Below are positions 10,301 to 22,260 of a stretch of DNA of 64,000 nt, one piece after another. Each line of letters starts with the position of its first letter. The stretch's first letter is position 1. The position numbers and the translations under genes are program-made. Source of the stretch: Haemaphysalis longicornis (lineage: Eukaryota > Arthropoda > Arachnida > Ixodida > Ixodidae); NCBI GenBank assembly GCA_013339765.2, contig CM023452.1:159472977-159536976 (forward strand), read 5' to 3'. The notes under the pieces were generated by a model that was not told the DNA's origin, searched no databases, and saw only the letters and a list, made by a program, of their open reading frames with translations.

Positions 10301-10305
10301 GTCAG

Positions 10306-10921
10306 CATTGTTAGGGAAAAATACAGCACTATACTTCAATACGCCCATACGTCAATACCCATAACGACCAGACTGCAATACATTTGGTATTTGAATTACC
10401 CTTTTCAATAAATACAGACACGACTACTTAGTTATTGCCATATTAACGAAAAATAGGCGTTAAAACGTGCTGCACTGCAACACCCAAATAGCGCTCGCGC
10501 GATGCTGCATCTCGTGTGACGGTTTCAAGTTTAATTGCAACAAAAGGTTTAATAGAAGGGGCGAGTGCGGAACGCGGAAAAATTGAATTGACTTTGGAAA
10601 ACCTTCGAGAAGGGTAGACTATCAGAGAGCAGAGGTGGAGGGGCGACTGGTATTTGCGTGGAACGGGCGGCAGAAGGCCATCGGGATTTGACGATATTTC
10701 CCGCGAATTGACGAAATATGTGTCGAGTTGTTTTTTATAGCTGCTGGCTTCGCCCAGACTATATTCCGGCAATAGCCTGGACCACTGCATGGTTTAAGTG
10801 ATGCTCACGAAGCGAATGCTCGGCATAACAAAAAAAAAACACAGACAAGCAGTTTTCACTGTCTGTAGATACACTTTGACAAGGTGTATGCCATGTGTCA
10901 AGGGCAATTCCTTGAGAAGGG
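10306..10921. other. Intron sequence, unassigned
   Basis: No recognised domain or repeat. Minus-strand frames at 10443-10790 and 10759-11247 overlap this area but look fortuitous. Confidence 0.3.
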
Positions 10922-11596
10922 ATGTACCAAGAACCCCAAGAAAAGAAATTGAACTGCGTTTCAGGAACGGCCCAATCCACGAGCGCCGCGACGGAGCACC
11001 ACTGCATCTTGACCAAATATGGTACTGAAATGAGGAGCCAATCGCAGAACGCCCTGAAGGAGCCCAGAGGTATTGTGAGCAAATATAGAAGTGAAAAGGG
11101 AGAGATCCAATCCGAGAGTACCGCGAAGGAGCCCAGAAAGTGTAAAAGCGAAGAGTACAAAGAAAGGACAAGGATGAAACAAGGAACCAGGAGGCGGAAG
11201 CAGTTTCCGAGCTTCAGGAAGCAGGCAGAGTTACAGGGCCAGGCCACCGGCAGAAGCGGGCCGACCTCGAATCGGCTGTGGAGTCCTTGTCACAGCACCA
11301 ATTTGCGTATTGGTGGCCCCAGCAGCGATGGTCGGGAACCTGCGGCCAGCGCTCACACCCCGTCCACTTTCCCTTCAACGGCCTGCAAGGCTAGGTTCGG
11401 CATCCCCCTGGGTACCTCCTGCGGCTGTGGGCGCCAGAATGATAGCATCCGAGGAAGCATATCGAGACGAGCGGTGCCAAGGCCGTCAACACAACGACAG
11501 CGTGGAGACGCCGGCCCCTCTACGAGAGGACTACAGCTACCCCCGTGTCACGACCATGCAACGGTTACGCCACGCCAGCACCGACGACCGAGATAG
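10922..11596 (+). CDS. Open frame of 224 codons with 23-residue tandem repeats, function unknown
   Basis: I do not recognise this protein. Starting at ATG 10922, the first half contains three imperfect repeats of about 23 residues (QSTSAATEHHCILTKYG, QSQNALKEPRGIVSKYR, QSESTAKEPRKCKSEEY), encoded by tandem repeats of about 70 bp at 10967-11182. The second half is basic, Pro/Ser/Arg-rich and without cysteine pairs or membrane segments. The DNA is more GC-rich than its surroundings. It could be a decayed gag or ORF1 of a retroelement, or only a minisatellite that happens to keep one frame open. No splice signals or promoter support it as a host gene. The frame being kept through all three repeat copies is the only positive argument. 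Confidence 0.3.
   Translation: MYQEPQEKKLNCVSGTAQSTSAATEHHCILTKYGTEMRSQSQNALKEPRGIVSKYRSEKGEIQSESTAKEPRKCKSEEYKERTRMKQGTRRRKQFPSFRKQAELQGQATGRSGPTSNRLWSPCHSTNLRIGGPSSDGREPAASAHTPSTFPSTACKARFGIPLGTSCGCGRQNDSIRGSISRRAVPRPSTQRQRGDAGPSTRGLQLPPCHDHATVTPRQHRRPR
10967..11182 (+). repeat. Minisatellite, about 70-bp unit x 3
   Basis: Each unit begins CCAATC, contains GAAGGAGCCCAGA or a variant, and an AAATATAGAAGTGAAA-like core. The second and third units are the closest. The array lies inside the open frame at 10922-11596. Confidence 0.6.
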
Positions 11597-12936
11597 GCCA
11601 ATCCAATAGGACACTGTTTGTAGAGGACAACTAGGTACCAGAAGCGACAATTCATTGGACATGATGACATATTATTAGGGGGTGGATAGGGTTTCTTTCT
11701 TTCTGGTGGTGGGAGGCAGCCTCTGGTTTGGTCTGAATTGTATTTTGCGACATTTATTTAGGGGTTTTATGGTTGATCGGTTTGGTGCTGTTTAGTCTTT
11801 GGGTCGTTTACTTCACGTTTTTTTTCCGCAGAACAAATGCGTGTTTTCTTGAACCCACCAACGGCTCTCTTGCGTTCATCTTTGTAAGCTAGTCGACGCA
11901 CATCACCCTGACACTGGAAACCTAAGCTAATAAGAATACACAAACAATGAAACTTCTAGAAGGAAGGACAGCCTGAATCATCCGTAGTATTCAAAAATAT
12001 TATCTCCTCAAATATTTCGGGGCAAAATTCTTTATAATCACTTTTACGAGATCAGGGGGAAGTAAAGCGAAAACAAACTACAGATGTTGTGTACTTATCT
12101 GATTTGTTAAAATTTGGTTGTATTTATGTCCAATTACCGCACGTAACTCCAACTTTTCTATTTCTTTTCGATTGGAAATATAAAGTTAAAATTCGAAGGT
12201 ATATTTTACAAGTTATACCACTCAGGTACTGGAAGGGTCTCCATTCTAAAAGTCCGTTTAAAAGAGGTGGAGAATTTGTTACGTTGCGCTTTCAGCTGGT
12301 GTTTATGTAAGCTGCGTGCCAGAAATTCATTCCCCACAATATGGATGGTTTGTATTAACAAATAAAAAAACCAGGGCGGTTTTCTAGTAACATTCATAAA
12401 ACCGAAGCTTGAGAACCATTATTCCCGCAGGCCCATTTTTCTCCATAAAGATGGAAACATTCAGCATAGTACGGACAAATATTTAGTGTGGCAGCGCTTC
12501 AGACACAGGCGCTGAAAAACGTTCAAACATAGTGGCATACCTACAAACTTCGCAATGTTCAGTTTCGAAGCTCATGCCGACCCTATGCAGTTGGGAACAG
12601 CAGTCCACTGGTTGGGAAAGGGGGTAACATTTTCAGTTGTTTTGGCCGACATTCACTGTTGCTCTGAGAGTTTTCATTCCTCATGCAAGCCATAGACTTG
12701 CACAAGCTCGTAACCGCGATTTTACACCCACGACGATGATTTCGACGCGTCTTCGTAGGTGCAAACGCGGAACGTCAATCTTGTTCGGAGTAACCTGACA
12801 ACGATTTGCCTGGTAATAACGTGGGCGCAATGTAACATGTACGACTGGCTTGAGGTCGCATGTGATTCGCTTCCCCAGGGGGAGACTGCACATTTATCTA
12901 CATTGTTTTTCTTATTTTTTTTTGCAGTGTACTTAC
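11597..12936. other. Intron sequence, unassigned
   Basis: AT-rich, with a pyrimidine and G-rich patch around 11690-11830. No coding domain, palindrome or tandem repeat noticed. Confidence 0.35.
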
Positions 12937-13110
12937 CTCCGAGTAAGGAAGGAAAGTGGCATCGTTGCACTTCTTGTTCACTGCGTGTTGCACCTTCCCG
13001 TAAACGGCATGCATCAGGTATCTGGCCACACCCATTTGCAAAGATATGGCCACTGTCCTTGAGTAGTTGAAATTGCGAGCTTCCTTCGGTATATATCCCA
13101 AGGCTCGTAT
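12937..13110 (-). CDS. GH18-like secreted protein, coding exon 4 of those found
   Basis: A 174-bp, 58-codon, phase 0-0 exon. The minus-strand acceptor is CTACTGCAG|ATACG and the donor is TCGGAG|GTAAGT, a near-consensus site. It encodes IRALGYIPKEARNFNYSRTV, then AISLQMGVARYLM, a Lys-rich loop with KKCND, and FLPYSE. A strand of small and hydrophobic residues with a following aromatic or basic position, then a cysteine-containing loop leading to a P-[YF]-x-E segment before the next cysteine, is the pattern I associate with strands 6 to 7 of GH18-like proteins in ticks. NYS is a possible N-glycosylation sequon. An alternative reading as a degenerate M13 peptidase segment was considered and is weaker, since no HExxH or C-terminal CRVW-type motif occurs in any exon. 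Confidence 0.65.
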
Positions 13111-16100
13111 CTGCAGTAGGTGGTCGCCTTAGATCAAACTTGCAATTTTATCAATCTCGTACTTTTATTAATTTTCTGTGCAGTCGTTTAATAGTACACA
13201 ATGGAAGGTACCCTGAAACATTTTGTATACTCATCAAGCGTAGTTAGAAGGCAGTTTACCAACATGCCCAGGGGCATACACGAGTCAGATGTTACTCCTC
13301 TACGCAACGTAACGACTGGTGTACAGATTTTTCCTCTTTTTCTATCGAATATTTGTTTTCCTTTTTGTGCTCGTGTTAAACGCCGCACAACAAAAATAAG
13401 CGCAATAGCGGACTTTCTTCCTGCTGCACAGTGAAGACAAATGCACCACTTCCCTTAAATGCGCTAGAAAAAGAAAGCCATAATTAAGAAAGGTATCAAG
13501 CAAGTTTTGCCGACAGTCGAATGCTGCGCATCGAACGTCGATACTCACTAGCCGGTTCACCATGCGCCGCTTCAATGAACGCCGTTTGATTGAAGAACAT
13601 TTCATCTGAACATTTTACAGAGTCGTGGAGTGCACACTATAGCAGATAATTTGTCCTGCATGGTCAGAAAATAACATGATAGTTGTTCTTCCGCAAACTA
13701 CGACCATCCGGCTGAACGGGTTCGGTGTTTATTTGTTGTGTTCGAGCGTATATCTGTGTATTTTTTATTTGCCTCAAAATGTGTACGGGTGTCTGCAGAA
13801 GCTTCGACTGCATTAACATTGTAAGGTTACTCTGATTTTTTGGCCTCTGTCCGACAGCATTGTTATTTGTTTGCTTTGCAGTCATCACAGAATTCGAGGG
13901 GTACATCACAGTGCTTAATTTCGCCAGCTACCAGGTGTTTCAAGAACTAAAAGAGGAGTTGCCATCAGCTACGAGGTGTCGTTGTGCTTTTATAGATGAA
14001 TTACGTAATGGAAAAACCATGCCATAGTCCTGGTATACTGATGTTCTACGCGCCACTTTGGAATTCCTTATCTTCGGTCGGTGAGATATTAAAAGAACAA
14101 GGGGTGCCAAAAGCAATAAATCAATAAAAAGCTGGTGCGAAAGCCTTCAGAAGTGATCGGAATCGCACATCCTGGATGCCTGCGATTCTAAGCTGATTGC
14201 AAATTTTTGCAATTAACCGCTGGAAGCACTTTTACGAATCAAGCTACCGTGAAAGTACAGACAGGCTGTGTTATCCAAATAGGACTGTAATAACCGGTGG
14301 AATATGCCAGTAATAACGTTTAGACGTGGATTGCGGACCAGCTAATACAATACTGGCGCTCTTTTACGCTTTTATGGCGCTGCAATACGTACATCTACAG
14401 CTCATTCCTTCCTTGTAAAATATTCATTGCAGTTTCTTCGAGACGGTTATGAATTTTATGTGCTTCCTACCGATGCCTGCTTGCTGGTAAAAATTCTTTG
14501 TAAGAAAACGGTTTCAGAACTCCGAAAAAAGAGTCAATATAAAGGCGAACTTGTGTAAATGTAACGCAAATAGTAGGACGACCGCAGCAGGCTTAATCCG
14601 CTGCACATATCCGGTAATCGGATAATTGCCATAAAAGTGAAATGGCTAAGATTGTGCCTAAAAAACGCGTATTTTCTTTGCACTCGAGAAATTTATAAAG
14701 TATGTAATTCTTCATACAGGCCTTCGATACGAACGGAATCAAGATTTTCGAGCAGCAATACTTATTTATCGCCACTAAAGCCTTTAAGCGAAATTCTATG
14801 AACGATAAATACCTTCGAAATAACTGAGATTGATGACACTATGTCTGATACACTGTCTTCTACCAACAATGCAACACCGAGAAAACTGCAAAATGAAGTT
14901 CTGTGGTGGCTTTACCTAGACCTTTGACAGCGCTACGAGCAGTAAGAAAATAAAGGAGCTTCCCAGTCTTAGCGCTGACACTTTTTAAATATACCAAAGG
15001 ACTAATGACCTGTTTTGAACAATATAAGACCCTTATCGTACCTCGTCGCATCTTCTTGATAATAAACTCGCTTTTTAGTATGAACTTAAAATCAACAAGG
15101 CTTGCATTTCTCTCCCGCCTACTTTTGACGTTTTCTGAGGTGTATACTGGCGAGCCGTAAAGGTTGTCAAATTTTACCCTCGAATTTGAGAGAATATTCA
15201 GTGAACTCTAAGCGACCACAATACGTGCACTGCACCAAAGTTATTCAATATATACCGGTTGGGAAACTCTTTATAGACTTCATGTATCTAAACAAGGTCC
15301 ACGGTTGACCCTCATGCACTGCGGTTATGCAGGGGAAAGTTGACGGATGCGCCAAATGTTGACAGCAAGTTGAAAGAGTAAATGAGCTCTTCTCGATTTC
15401 TTCCCGTTGGGTCCGGCCGGCGTGGAGAATGATCCGCTAGTCCTGGCTCTCCGTATCCGCACTCATAGTAATTATAATTAAGATTGTTTGCACTACTAGT
15501 AGCACACAACTGTTTTTCGGCTTCTTCGCGTTCCTAGTTACTCGCGTTCCTCCAGCTCGATTGCAGCGCTGATTAAGACGTGGTCATCTTTTGTTTGTTT
15601 TTATTTTGTTTTATCTTGCATTGCAGCTGTTTCTTGCAGCCGTGGTCTCGGTGAAACGAGCTCGAAGCGGTAAAAGTCACGTGCGGGTCTCGCATCCGTC
15701 ATTAGTTGCCTGTCTGTGTGTTAGGTAAAGTAGATGACAGCAACAGTCATGGGGAGCTGATGGGACATTCTTTACCGTGGAGGAATTTGTAGGCTGGTAT
15801 TGGCGAGGGCCTAAGGCGTGTACTGGCAACCTTTCATTATTTTTACCAGGAAACGAAGTGTTGCTCTAATTATTCGCACTTCTTGATACTGGGCGTTTTG
15901 CATCAGTAGCAAATTTACCTGCTCAAGAGTGGTTACTCAAAACAGTTCAAGGCACGTTTAAAATTTGTGCATCGCGCGACCGGTGGCTTCAAAAGGACGC
16001 CTGTGCTGCCAGTGTGTGCTGAGCTTTGCATGGTGCTGCAAATGATAACGAAAACTGCCATCAGGAGCTGGTTTTTACCCGTTTGAAGCGCGCACGTAAA

Positions 16101-16686
16101 ATGCGCTAAACTATTGGTTACAGAATCATGTTACATTCACTGGGAGAGTTGTGTACGCAATTACTATGCCGAGTGCATTAGTAAAATTGCGCGAAAGAGA
16201 CACGGACGAAGGATAAAGCACCACGCACGTTATGCTTTATTGCTAAAACGTTTTCTCTTATTTTAACACAACAAATATTATTTTTAACGACTCCACAACA
16301 TGCATTCCTTTTTACTTGCTTACCGCCTTTACAGAAATGGCCATAAAACAGAGACCAGGTCAGCAAGTTTTCGGGTAGGTATATCTATGACTTAGTGGAG
16401 ATATGAGTGACTGAATTGAATCTTGGCAAGAATACACTAAACGCGCTGTTGTGAGCTAAGTAGCGGTATGCGAGATATTGATGTGAAATGGCAGAAGGCA
16501 TCATCATCCACCAAGCTGTGAAATAAATGCTGTCCGTGTCAAGGAAGCGGGCGTATTTGTTTTGCATAACGTTTACACGTGTTCAGTATTGAATATCGTT
16601 ACATTATAGCACGACCCCGAAAGTGAACCATGTAAGATGCTAGCAATGGATTTACACAATTTACGAAACGCCGGCCAAGGCAGAGC
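13111..16686. other. Intron sequence, unassigned
   Basis: About 3.5 kb of AT-rich sequence in which I see no element, exon with paired splice signals, or repeat array. Short open frames occur at chance density. Confidence 0.35.
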
Positions 16687-17140
16687 TCAAGCACGATGAG
16701 TTTCCCGCGCAGCTTCATCTTCATCCGGATGTTGGGCCCACAAACATCTCCTTCCTATGACAACATTATCAAGTTGAGTTAGTAAATTTATTAGCTCAAA
16801 TATATGGGTAAGATACTGGATGTTACTAAGCAAGTGCTTCGTACTCTTTGAACTGGTTTTCTGCATTAAATAGCGGTGGCGTTTCTTAGGGAGTCCGTAC
16901 ATTCTGCAGGTAACGCCCTCACCCAACCACTTCGTTTCATGCCGAAATTAACACTGCCAAGCTAGCTGCAGAATGCATGCGTGCCACAACCACTCTGCGG
17001 AGATCCACTGTAAGGCTTTGCGCTTCCGTCCAACCACCTCCGTAAATGGGGGTCACACTTAACCCGGTTAAGTGGTTCAGTGAGGCACGAGTATTGGAGA
17101 AGCGGAAACTCTGAAAAATCATCCGGTCGAGCTCCAAGAA
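16687..17140 (-). pseudogene. Possible hAT/ZBED-like transposase remnant
   Basis: The minus frame 16687-16926 reads WLGEGVTCRMYGLPKKRHRY and further on NIQYLTHIFELINLLTQL. In ZBED/hAT transposase relatives a block WLSRGxVLxRVxELRxE is followed about 30 residues later by YLxDIFxxLNxLNxxLQG; both anchors and their spacing are present here in a degraded form. A second minus frame upstream (16937-17137) contains no clear motif. The match rests on two short anchors, so it is tentative. The region is separate from the hAT-type MITE at 5.0 kb. Confidence 0.3.
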
Positions 17141-17535
17141 ACAACCCTTATTTTCATTGGAAGATGAGGAATACTAAACGCTGAAACATTAGGTTTTGGC
17201 TGAAAAATCACACCCCTGATTTTTTTTGGAAGAGGAAGGTCGTTCTTTTTTTATCAAAAGAAAGCATTTCTTCGAAGCAGTGCGTTACATTGCGGAGACC
17301 GATGAAGTTAAAAGTGGCGCGTTATTGATAGCGGCATGACTTCTAAGATTGACCTTTTTAACTCGAAGAAACGTGAGTGAGGTGTAAACTTATTCTTATT
17401 TAAAAACAACTTCGCATCTGGCATCGAGGGTACAGCGCCGATTCCCTTAAACACATCGCCCCTGAAATGATTGACTTTTAGCTTTTAATAATAATTTCAC
17501 ATTAAGAGTAGGGTTTCTGCACAAAAATTTAAACT
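17141..17535. other. Intron sequence, unassigned
   Basis: AT-rich, no recognisable signal. Confidence 0.35.
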
Positions 17536-18800
17536 TGCACGAATTAGGCCAATTCACAAAGGTGGTGACGATGATCGGTTGTATAATTACAGGCCACTGT
17601 CTGGCGTGACTGTCTTTTCAAAAATATTTGAAGATATAACGCACAATACACTAACAAACTTGTAGAACACACCCGAGGTTATTTAACTGTATCAGTACAG
17701 TTGAAAAAAAAAACAAGTCATAACAGGAGGCTCTACTTAATACTTAGACAAGTATAACAGAAAATATAGAGGGAAAAAAATTGCACTCGGGTTACTCTTA
17801 GATCTAAACAAAACATTGGCTCTATCAATCAAAAAATATTCGTGAGAAGGCTTAAATAAAAGTGTAGAAATACGCCCAGCAGCGGCTGACCAATTAAGGA
17901 GCTATTTAAGTATGAGAGCACTTTGTTGAATATAATGATGTTTAACCTGGTTTATTCGAAATAGGGTGTATGCAAGGGTCAGGATGTTTTTCAAGGATCA
18001 AAGCTGGGCCCATAGCTATTTTGATACAGTCGGCCTACCATATACAGCCCAGATAGCCATGCATGCAAATGACACGAACATGTCCTTCTCCGGTAGCAGT
18101 GTAAGCGAACTCCGGTATGACGTAGATAGATATTTAGAATTCTAAAATTCGTTGCAAAAAAAAAAAACAACTTACAGCTACACGCATTGAATTTGACGCT
18201 ATCACTTTTAAACCAATTAATACCAAGATAGATCAAGGCATTGATGTTGATCACAAGGTTTTAGGAGTTTGGTTTCATTAATTATCTTGGGAGCCTCATA
18301 TCAAAAACTCCGGCACGGAAATTAAAAAAAAATGGCGTTCTCTTCAGATTGTTTTTGTTTATTAGTTTGGGTCAAAAAAACTGTTTTATACCACTGTTGT
18401 CTATTGGAAGCTTTGTTACTGATTATTAGTGTTGGAAGCCAAAAATAAGAGAATTTACAAACGGTTGATCCTCTTACAAAGGGTTCTCCATATATTTGCC
18501 ACATTTCACTGACACTATTCTGACTTAAGAACGGGTGCACTATTTCTGCAGTACAGTAAGCTTAAAGCTGACCAAATTGTTTATAGGAATATTTTACAAG
18601 TTGTACACAAAGAAAATATTCATGGCAAATAGCGACGCTAACAGAATATAGTCTTTTAGATGTGCCAAAATACACGCACTGAAATTACGAACAGACGACG
18701 GCGGGCAGTCTTTTCTGCTTGAACACATCGTCATAGTGCAGAAAGTTGGGGACGAGACTGATTTCAAATATAGTAGAAACAAATTTAAACCCCAGGGGAT
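17536..18800 (+). pseudogene. CR1/L2-like LINE reverse transcriptase, decayed
   Basis: Plus-strand frames give, in order, PIHKGGDDDRLYNYRPLSGV (17551-17610), the RT block that precedes catalytic motif A; GLLLDLNKTLALS (near 17790), equivalent to LDLSKAF; and a G-x-x-QGS-like turn around 17975-18000. An ADDTNM-type residue of the FADD box follows near 18065-18085. Further down, VDHKVLGVWF (near 18245) corresponds to the block KYLGV that follows the catalytic core. Many stops and frameshifts separate the pieces. The order of blocks is that of a chicken-repeat or L2-type RT. It is dead, and its 5' endonuclease is missing. It lies opposite in orientation to the LINE at 19.5-22.3 kb. Confidence 0.6.
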
Positions 18801-19499
18801 GTATTATCTCTTAAGTCAGAATTTCTGCTTTAAAGGCTAGAACTGCAGATGTTTAGACTTGTTTACTGCGGAGGCTTTGTGGTTGTGTGTATATTCAAAA
18901 CGCAGTCAAAGGTCTACTCTGATTCTGGAATATTACTTCAATTTTCATCGCTCTTACGTACTCTAACGTGCCTAATTGTACCTTTCCCTTACTGTTCTAT
19001 TGTCTACTGTTCCGCATGTTGTTTGAATCTGTTATTACTCAAAGATTTGGTTCTCAGTTTATCAAGTTTGCTTACTCATTGAACTGTGTCGAAGGGGGCT
19101 TTTGAAACGTTTACGAACAGCTTGCCTCCTTGTACTCGTACGCAAATAAAAACTCAAAATTCGTTTTTGTTTCTTTATTCAGGTAACCTAAGCGGCCAGA
19201 TGAGCATTACATAGGGGCGGGATGAGTTGAAGACCGCCGAAACATCCAAATCGCAAAAGAAAAGAATCAACGCAACAAAAGTAACATTGGAATACCATCA
19301 AAGCACAAGAAGTATACAAAAAAACTACACATTCGATCCCAATACAGTAAGTGTAAAAGTGGCAGAAGATCTGGCAATTCATTAGCCGGAACAAACATTT
19401 TCAGCCTAAACACGATAATTATGATAAGGACAAGTGACAAAGAATTTTAAATCCCTAAAAATGCAAGGAGTGCGGTCTGGAAAGAAGAGGTTTATGGCG
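18801..19499. other. Intron sequence between opposing LINEs
   Basis: Contains the likely 3' ends of both flanking LINEs, but neither end can be fixed. No separate feature seen. Confidence 0.3.
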
Positions 19500-22260
19500 T
19501 CTGTTTGATCCACTACGGTACTTGGCAAACAATCCCATTCATTGATAGCCAATACAAAGGGTGAGTTCTAATATTTGTTTGTTCGGGCAAACATTTGGCT
19601 ACCTTGGTGAGCGTTTTCCGTACGTGCGGATATAAAGGATGCCCTAATGACGATTTTGCAAGCCAATTGTGTAGGATGACGGTACAGGATGTTAAAAAAA
19701 GTTCATCTTGAAAACTGCCTGCGTTGGGTGAGAGAGGAGACATTGCATTGGTCCTTCAAGGCCGATACTCTGGCACCCTGAGTACGCTGACATAATTTAG
19801 TGCGTGGCCTTGTTCTGTACTTATTCAAGCATGATATTCAAACATCTGATGTGGTTGCCAAATCTTTTGCCCATATCCTAGGGAAGAACGGATAAGGGTA
19901 TTGCGCGCTTGAAGCCGTGTCTCGGAATTAGCTAAGTAAAGTCGACGCTTGATCAGGCCGAGCTTTTTACACGCTTTTAGTGTGATTTTTTTCTATATGG
20001 GGGACCTAGTTAAAGTCGGAGGTGAATGTAATTCAAGGGTCGTTAAAGAATGAAACTGATTCCATTTTGGCAGTATCTATAATTATAAGTTCATAATTTT
20101 GCCATGGAAAAAATCCACATTTTTAATTTTTTCTACGTTTATTTTCATCAGCCATTTTTTGTATTCTTCAGTTAGAGTAAATAAATCATCCCGGAGTGGA
20201 GAAACGTCATGGGAAGTTACTATTTCTTTGTAAATTACACAGTCGTCGGCAAAAAGACGAATTGATGAGTAGGCGTTGCACCCTATGTCGTTTATATGAA
20301 ATAGAAATGGTAAACGGCCGTGGAGGACTACCCGTGGAGGACTCTTGTTGAGACACCCACAGGGTTGGACACGTGTTCGCTTAATCATATATATTAACAA
20401 CGGTTTGTTAAAGTAGTTGCGAATCAAGTGGGTCGTATTTTCTTCCAGATTTATGTTAGAAGTTTTAAGCATCACGAGATCATGTGGAACCCAATTAAAA
20501 GCCTTAGGCAAATCGACAAAAATGGATGGGTAAAAAACAATCTAGGCTGCCAAACGTGGAGATGAGTGACCAGCTCAAAAAGTTGTGTCTGACCTAAAAA
20601 ATCTTTGCTCAATCTGTGTTTGTTGTTTATAAAGAAGTTATTCTGGTTAAGGTGGGTTACTACATGCGTGAAGAGAATATGTTCTAGTAACTTGCAGCTG
20701 ATTGAAGTAAGTGAAATAGGCCTATAGTAAAAAGATCAGACTGATCGCCGGATTTCAACAATGGTGGTGCATCGGCAAATTTCCAGTCGTACGGAAAGCA
20801 ACCTGAATCTGGCGTTTTTGAAATAACCACGAAAGCAGGTAAGCTGAATAAGGACCAGTTATTTACAAGAGCGTCGCTGTTATGCCGTCAGGACCCGGGT
20901 TAGTCTTGGAAGCTCGGTGGTCGATAGCGTTAGCCATGCCATGGGCTGAAATTACAATGGGCCTAAGAATTGAAGACATGTATGGTTGCGACCTCCAAAT
21001 AGTCACTGAAAAGCAGCTCGGTAGTGAAAACTTGGGCAAAGGCTCTGTAAATTCATCGTCACATTCGTGCAATGATAACTTGTTCCCGGTTGCATTGATT
21101 ATGACAGGTGCCGTGTTTGTTTTTCTTCCGGTTTATAGTCTTCCACAATTTGCCCTGGTCTGTTTTTGTTATACATTGGAGCGTAACATTAAAATACTTG
21201 TTTTGCCTCACGTTTTTCACCTAAAGTGCAAACCTGTTTGTAATTGTGCCAGTTCAATCGTTCGTTCTACTTGACTTTCTGTATTCCATTTTTCCTTATA
21301 AAAACATTTTGACATCACGGGTGAACATGGCACGTTCGTATTAGAGCTTATCACTGTTTTTGGCACGCACGATGCTTCTGTTCCTTTTAGCTTGGCCCGA
21401 CATATACATGAGTTTTTATTATTCGTACAACCCGGAAACCCAGTTTTAAGAACAACAGGTAATGTTTCCAGCATATGGTTCATTTTTTGCACGTCCGAGC
21501 GTGCATAGTTAGTTTGTTTTTCTGTTTCATTTTTGATAATGTGTGCCACTGAAAGTGAGAAATGTACGGCCTTATGATAACGTATTTCGTCTAGAACAAA
21601 AGTGTTAGTAATTTCAGATTGATTTGTTAGAATGAGGTCAAGTAAGTGATCCGCCCGCGTTGGTTCACGCACTTTTTGCGTGAGTTGGTGGTAATCAATA
21701 CGGTGAAGAAACATAAGGCATTCGAGGCGAATATTTTGTGCAGTGCCTGAGTTTGTTGGCCAATCGATAACCGGGTAGTGAAAATCACCACCCATGGTGA
21801 ATAGGCTACTTGGAAAATTCGTTCAAGATGCCGCCAATCGTGTCGTTTACAGTGTCGACAAAATTTGCGCGACCATAGCGAGGACGATAACACGCGCCTA
21901 AAACACGGGGTGTATGGTAAATGTGGGCACTTAATCAGATCATTTCTAATGGTCAATAGACGTCTATTTGTCATAGGGGATACTCTTCTTTAACTACGAT
22001 TAATACGCCGCCCCCGAGAGAGCTGCACCTGCCCTTCCGGAAAATTTCAAAGGTTAAAGAAAGCGTGAGATCTTTATGCGCTATTTTATCGGAAAGCCAG
22101 GTTTCTGAGCCGATTATGATATCGGCTGAGCACGCGTGTATAATATCTTTAACAGTATCATGCTTTGGAAAATACTGGGGAACCTATCTCGGAGTAAGGA
22201 AACCGGGTCAATTGTTTGTTAGTTGCGTGAGTGGCCAGCAGTGTGTCAATTAGCAAGGCA
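19500..22260 (-). pseudogene. CR1/L2-like LINE ORF2 (endonuclease plus RT), decayed
   Basis: On the minus strand the domain order is complete. First comes an AP-like endonuclease, with SETWL near 22110, GGGVLIVVKE near 21990-22015, DFHYPVIDW at 21770-21795, and DLILTNQSEI near 21610-21640. Then come the linker KASKTNPGPDGI-like block near 20880, KFADAPPLLKSGD near 20770, a KAFDWVPHDL-like motif A at 20480-20505, and the catalytic box FADDCVIYKEI at 20237-20270. The C-terminal extension follows, with NIRTHPLYWLS near 19530-19570. At about 2.7 kb this is the most complete LINE here, but many stops and frameshifts interrupt it. The FADD catalytic pair itself is preserved. The element is antisense to the LINE at 17.5-18.8 kb and in the same orientation as the host gene. 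Confidence 0.75.

Larger units (their letters stand above)
8320..10305 (-). mobile_element. Internally deleted BEL/Pao LTR retrotransposon with 5-bp TSD
   Basis: Two direct repeats of about 200 bp (8325-8522 and 10100-10300) begin TGTTGG and end CCAACA or CCTACA. They are flanked by identical GTCAG pentamers at 8320-8324 and 10301-10305. On the minus strand the order is LTR, PBS, gag start, residual pol end, PPT, LTR. The gag frame and the pol terminus resemble BEL/Pao proteins, and a 5-bp duplication fits that superfamily. Protease, RT, RNase H and integrase are all absent, so it is non-autonomous. The LTRs differ at roughly 11 positions plus a 3-bp indel by eye, about 5 to 6 percent, so the insertion is not very recent. 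It sits in the intron between host exons at 12937 and 7796, in the same orientation as the gene. Confidence 0.85.

Noticed and set aside
12937..13110. Reading this exon as part of an M13 (neprilysin-like) peptidase.
   Set aside because: No exon holds HExxH, ExxxD or the C-terminal cysteine/tryptophan end of M13; the joined sequence suits a TIM-barrel GH18-like protein better.
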